64,000 nucleotides of DNA from Bacteroidota bacterium (GTDB taxonomy: Bacteria > Bacteroidota > Rhodothermia > Balneolales > HLUCCA01): positions 62,001 to 126,000 of the forward strand of contig JAFIEZ010000008.1 of the NCBI GenBank assembly GCA_020832235.1, in the 5' to 3' direction. Shown here in pieces: positions 62,488 through 64,000 of this stretch. The notes under the pieces were generated by a model. That model did no database searches. It was not told where the DNA came from and was given only the letters and a program-made list of their open reading frames with translations. The position numbers and the translations under genes are program-made. How positions within the stretch are numbered: position 1 is the stretch's first letter; every line of letters starts with the position of its first letter.

Positions 62488-64000
62488 ATGGTATATACCT
62501 ATACCGCATCCGATCATCAGGAGTTGTGCCGCGCGTGGGTAGCGCAGATTCGCAAGCATAAATATGGTCACCCGTTTGATCCCGTCACCGTTGTGGTGCC
62601 GAATATGGACATGGCCCGATGGTTGCAGCTGCAGCTGGCCGATGTTGCCGGAATTAGTGCCAATATCCGATTTGTACTACCCGCGGCCTGGCTCCGAGAA
62701 CAGTTTGAAGCGCTGAATCCTGCGGTTAAGGATGTTCTTTTAGATAAATCTCGTCTGCAATGGATGATTTATACCTTGTTGGAGGAAGACAATGGTGCTG
62801 CGCCGTGGTCGCACCTGAATTATTGGGTAGATAAAATCGCGTCGCGGATAAGCGGGGATGGAGGTGCGTCGCGTTCGAGTGGGGATGGGGGTGCGGTTTC
62901 GCAACTGGGTAATGTTTCGCGACCGGGTGCGGACGTGGCCTTTGGCAGTGCCGCGGATGGGAGTCCCGAAGGAGTTGGCATCACGGGAGGTGGTTCAAAC
63001 GTTTCGAAGCCTAATGGAGAGTTGGTTCCCAGCGGCACGGCCGGCAGCAATGCATCGGCGGTTTCGAAGTCCCGCTGGGACATTGCCAGTCAGCTCGCCG
63101 ACGCCTTCGACCAATACATCATGTACCGACCCGACTGGCTGGTCACCTGGCAGGGCGAGAAACTCTCCCCCGAGAATAGTCTTGGAGAGCTTCCCACCGG
63201 CGAAGCGGCACATTGGCAGTCGGCCCTGTGGTCGGCCTTGTGCAGTCGCTGGCCCGACATACCGAACCGGGCAGACTTATGGCATGCCTATATGCGCCGG
63301 CTTGCATCTGGGGAGTCAGCCGGTAGTTTGGCTGTGGCATCGGGGGATACGTCGTCCATGGCTTCGCCCGCTGCATCGACCGGAGCATTGGAAGGCACAT
63401 CGAACAACACGTCGTCCGGGGCTTCTCAAGGTGCCTCATCCGCAGCTTCCCCTGGCGCAAACCCCATTTTTGCGTACGGACTTTCAACCCTGCCCCTGCC
63501 CATCATGCGGTCCTTCGCCCGTCACGCCCGGTCGACAGACTGGCACTGGTTCGTGCAGCGAAGAACGATATCCGAGCGCAGTTACCTCACCGATTTGAAC
63601 AATTACAGCCGCGAACAAGCCACCGTTTTCGCTGAAGTCCTGCAAAAAGAGGGCGTGGATGGAGGTGTGGTGCGCGTGGATGCCGATTCAACACAAAGTC
63701 GCCCGGAACCCAGGAACAACCTGCAACGCATTCAGTGGTCGGTGGCAGATGATGTGCCATTGGCGCTGGACGAGGCAGACGCAGGATCGGTTCGGATGCA
63801 TGTGTGCCACAGTGCGCGGCGGGAGGTGGAAGTGTTGTACGACTCGCTGCTGGACTTGTTCAATACCACGGATGTTCGTCCCGGGGATGTGGCTGTGGTG
63901 ACGCCCGATCCGGATGCGTATCGCCCGTTTGTGGAGGAGGTTTTCCGGGGTGGTGGGCGGCAGATGGCGGTGCATGTGGCGGGAGCGCGGCGTGGCGCGG
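62488..64000 (+). CDS. recC: RecC, gamma subunit of exodeoxyribonuclease V (5' part, cut at window end)
   Basis: The frame is open from ATG 62488 to the last base (504 codons and one base). RecC binds the 3' strand and recognises Chi in the RecBCD complex. The N-terminus (VVVPNMDMARWLQLQLAD) aligns with RecC, as do AFDQYIMYRPDWLVTWQ (near 209) and HVCHSARREVEVLYDSLLDL (near 440), then VVTPDPDAYRPFV. Two Gly/Ser/Ala-rich insertions interrupt it: residues about 119-195, and about 275-325 (SGESAGSLAVASGDTSS onward). They are absent from E. coli RecC and fall between conserved blocks. The reading frame is not disrupted. recB and recD would be expected just beyond the window. Confidence 0.9.
   Translation, partial: MVYTYTASDHQELCRAWVAQIRKHKYGHPFDPVTVVVPNMDMARWLQLQLADVAGISANIRFVLPAAWLREQFEALNPAVKDVLLDKSRLQWMIYTLLEEDNGAAPWSHLNYWVDKIASRISGDGGASRSSGDGGAVSQLGNVSRPGADVAFGSAADGSPEGVGITGGGSNVSKPNGELVPSGTAGSNASAVSKSRWDIASQLADAFDQYIMYRPDWLVTWQGEKLSPENSLGELPTGEAAHWQSALWSALCSRWPDIPNRADLWHAYMRRLASGESAGSLAVASGDTSSMASPAASTGALEGTSNNTSSGASQGASSAASPGANPIFAYGLSTLPLPIMRSFARHARSTDWHWFVQRRTISERSYLTDLNNYSREQATVFAEVLQKEGVDGGVVRVDADSTQSRPEPRNNLQRIQWSVADDVPLALDEADAGSVRMHVCHSARREVEVLYDSLLDLFNTTDVRPGDVAVVTPDPDAYRPFVEEVFRGGGRQMAVHVAGARRGA

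Overview
The window most likely comes from the Balneolota/Rhodothermota branch near Bacteroidota. Three secreted proteins (8433-11144, 12435-14765, 50369-52546) end in a type IX secretion (T9SS) sorting domain with the NPFNP signature. TonB-type outer-membrane architecture, LytTR signalling, TTG starts and moderate GC fit this. The phylum is inferred; no rRNA is present. Almost all of the window is coding, with no transposase, integrase, prophage or CRISPR array seen.

Layout. (1) 1-8060: rRNA m5C methyltransferase, a secreted metallophosphoesterase, then ggt-proB-proA on the minus strand. (2) 8433-16071: secreted and peptide-degrading functions: a T9SS zinc metalloprotease, an M20 peptidase, a T9SS CotH-kinase protein and an isoaspartyl-peptidase-type lipoprotein. 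(3) 16058-21242: PAS histidine kinase, divergent membrane LytTR regulator sharing a perfect inverted repeat, and a TonB-type outer-membrane protein. (4) 21332-34478: nine-gene minus-strand chemosensory cluster: REC-PP2C phosphatase, STAS antagonist, CheA-REC hybrid, CheW, MCP, CheB, CheR, PAS-MCP and dCACHE-type MCP. It is AT-richer than its flanks and abuts the 3' end of a tRNA-Leu(GAG) gene. (5) 35116-50198: RluB-type pseudouridine synthase, an alpha/beta hydrolase coupled to a YgjP-like metallohydrolase, a small methyltransferase, two MacB/FtsX-like permeases plus an HlyD-type adaptor, SirB1-like protein, arginine deiminase, M50 protease, smpB, RNase P RNA and an M20 peptidase. (6) 50369-62365: T9SS beta-propeller-like protein, coiled-coil protein with a degenerate zinc ribbon, NIF3-like protein, YggS, two PspB-like small membrane proteins, DivIVA-domain protein, purine nucleoside phosphorylase, a CxxCH lipoprotein, hemN and a Fic protein. 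(7) 62488-64000: the 5' part of recC, cut by the window edge and carrying two low-complexity insertions.

The genes suggest a proteolytic, amino-acid-using lifestyle (proteases, GGT, asparaginase-type hydrolase, arginine deiminase, proline synthesis). The most notable system is the chemosensory cluster. It has no free CheY. Its upstream genes are an intact REC-PP2C phosphatase and STAS antagonist, so the array may signal through partner switching. Other notable items are three intergenic tandem arrays whose periods (48, 60, 33 bp) are multiples of three, recC insertions that also show codon-multiple repeats, and a duplicated palindromic element upstream of the Fic gene.
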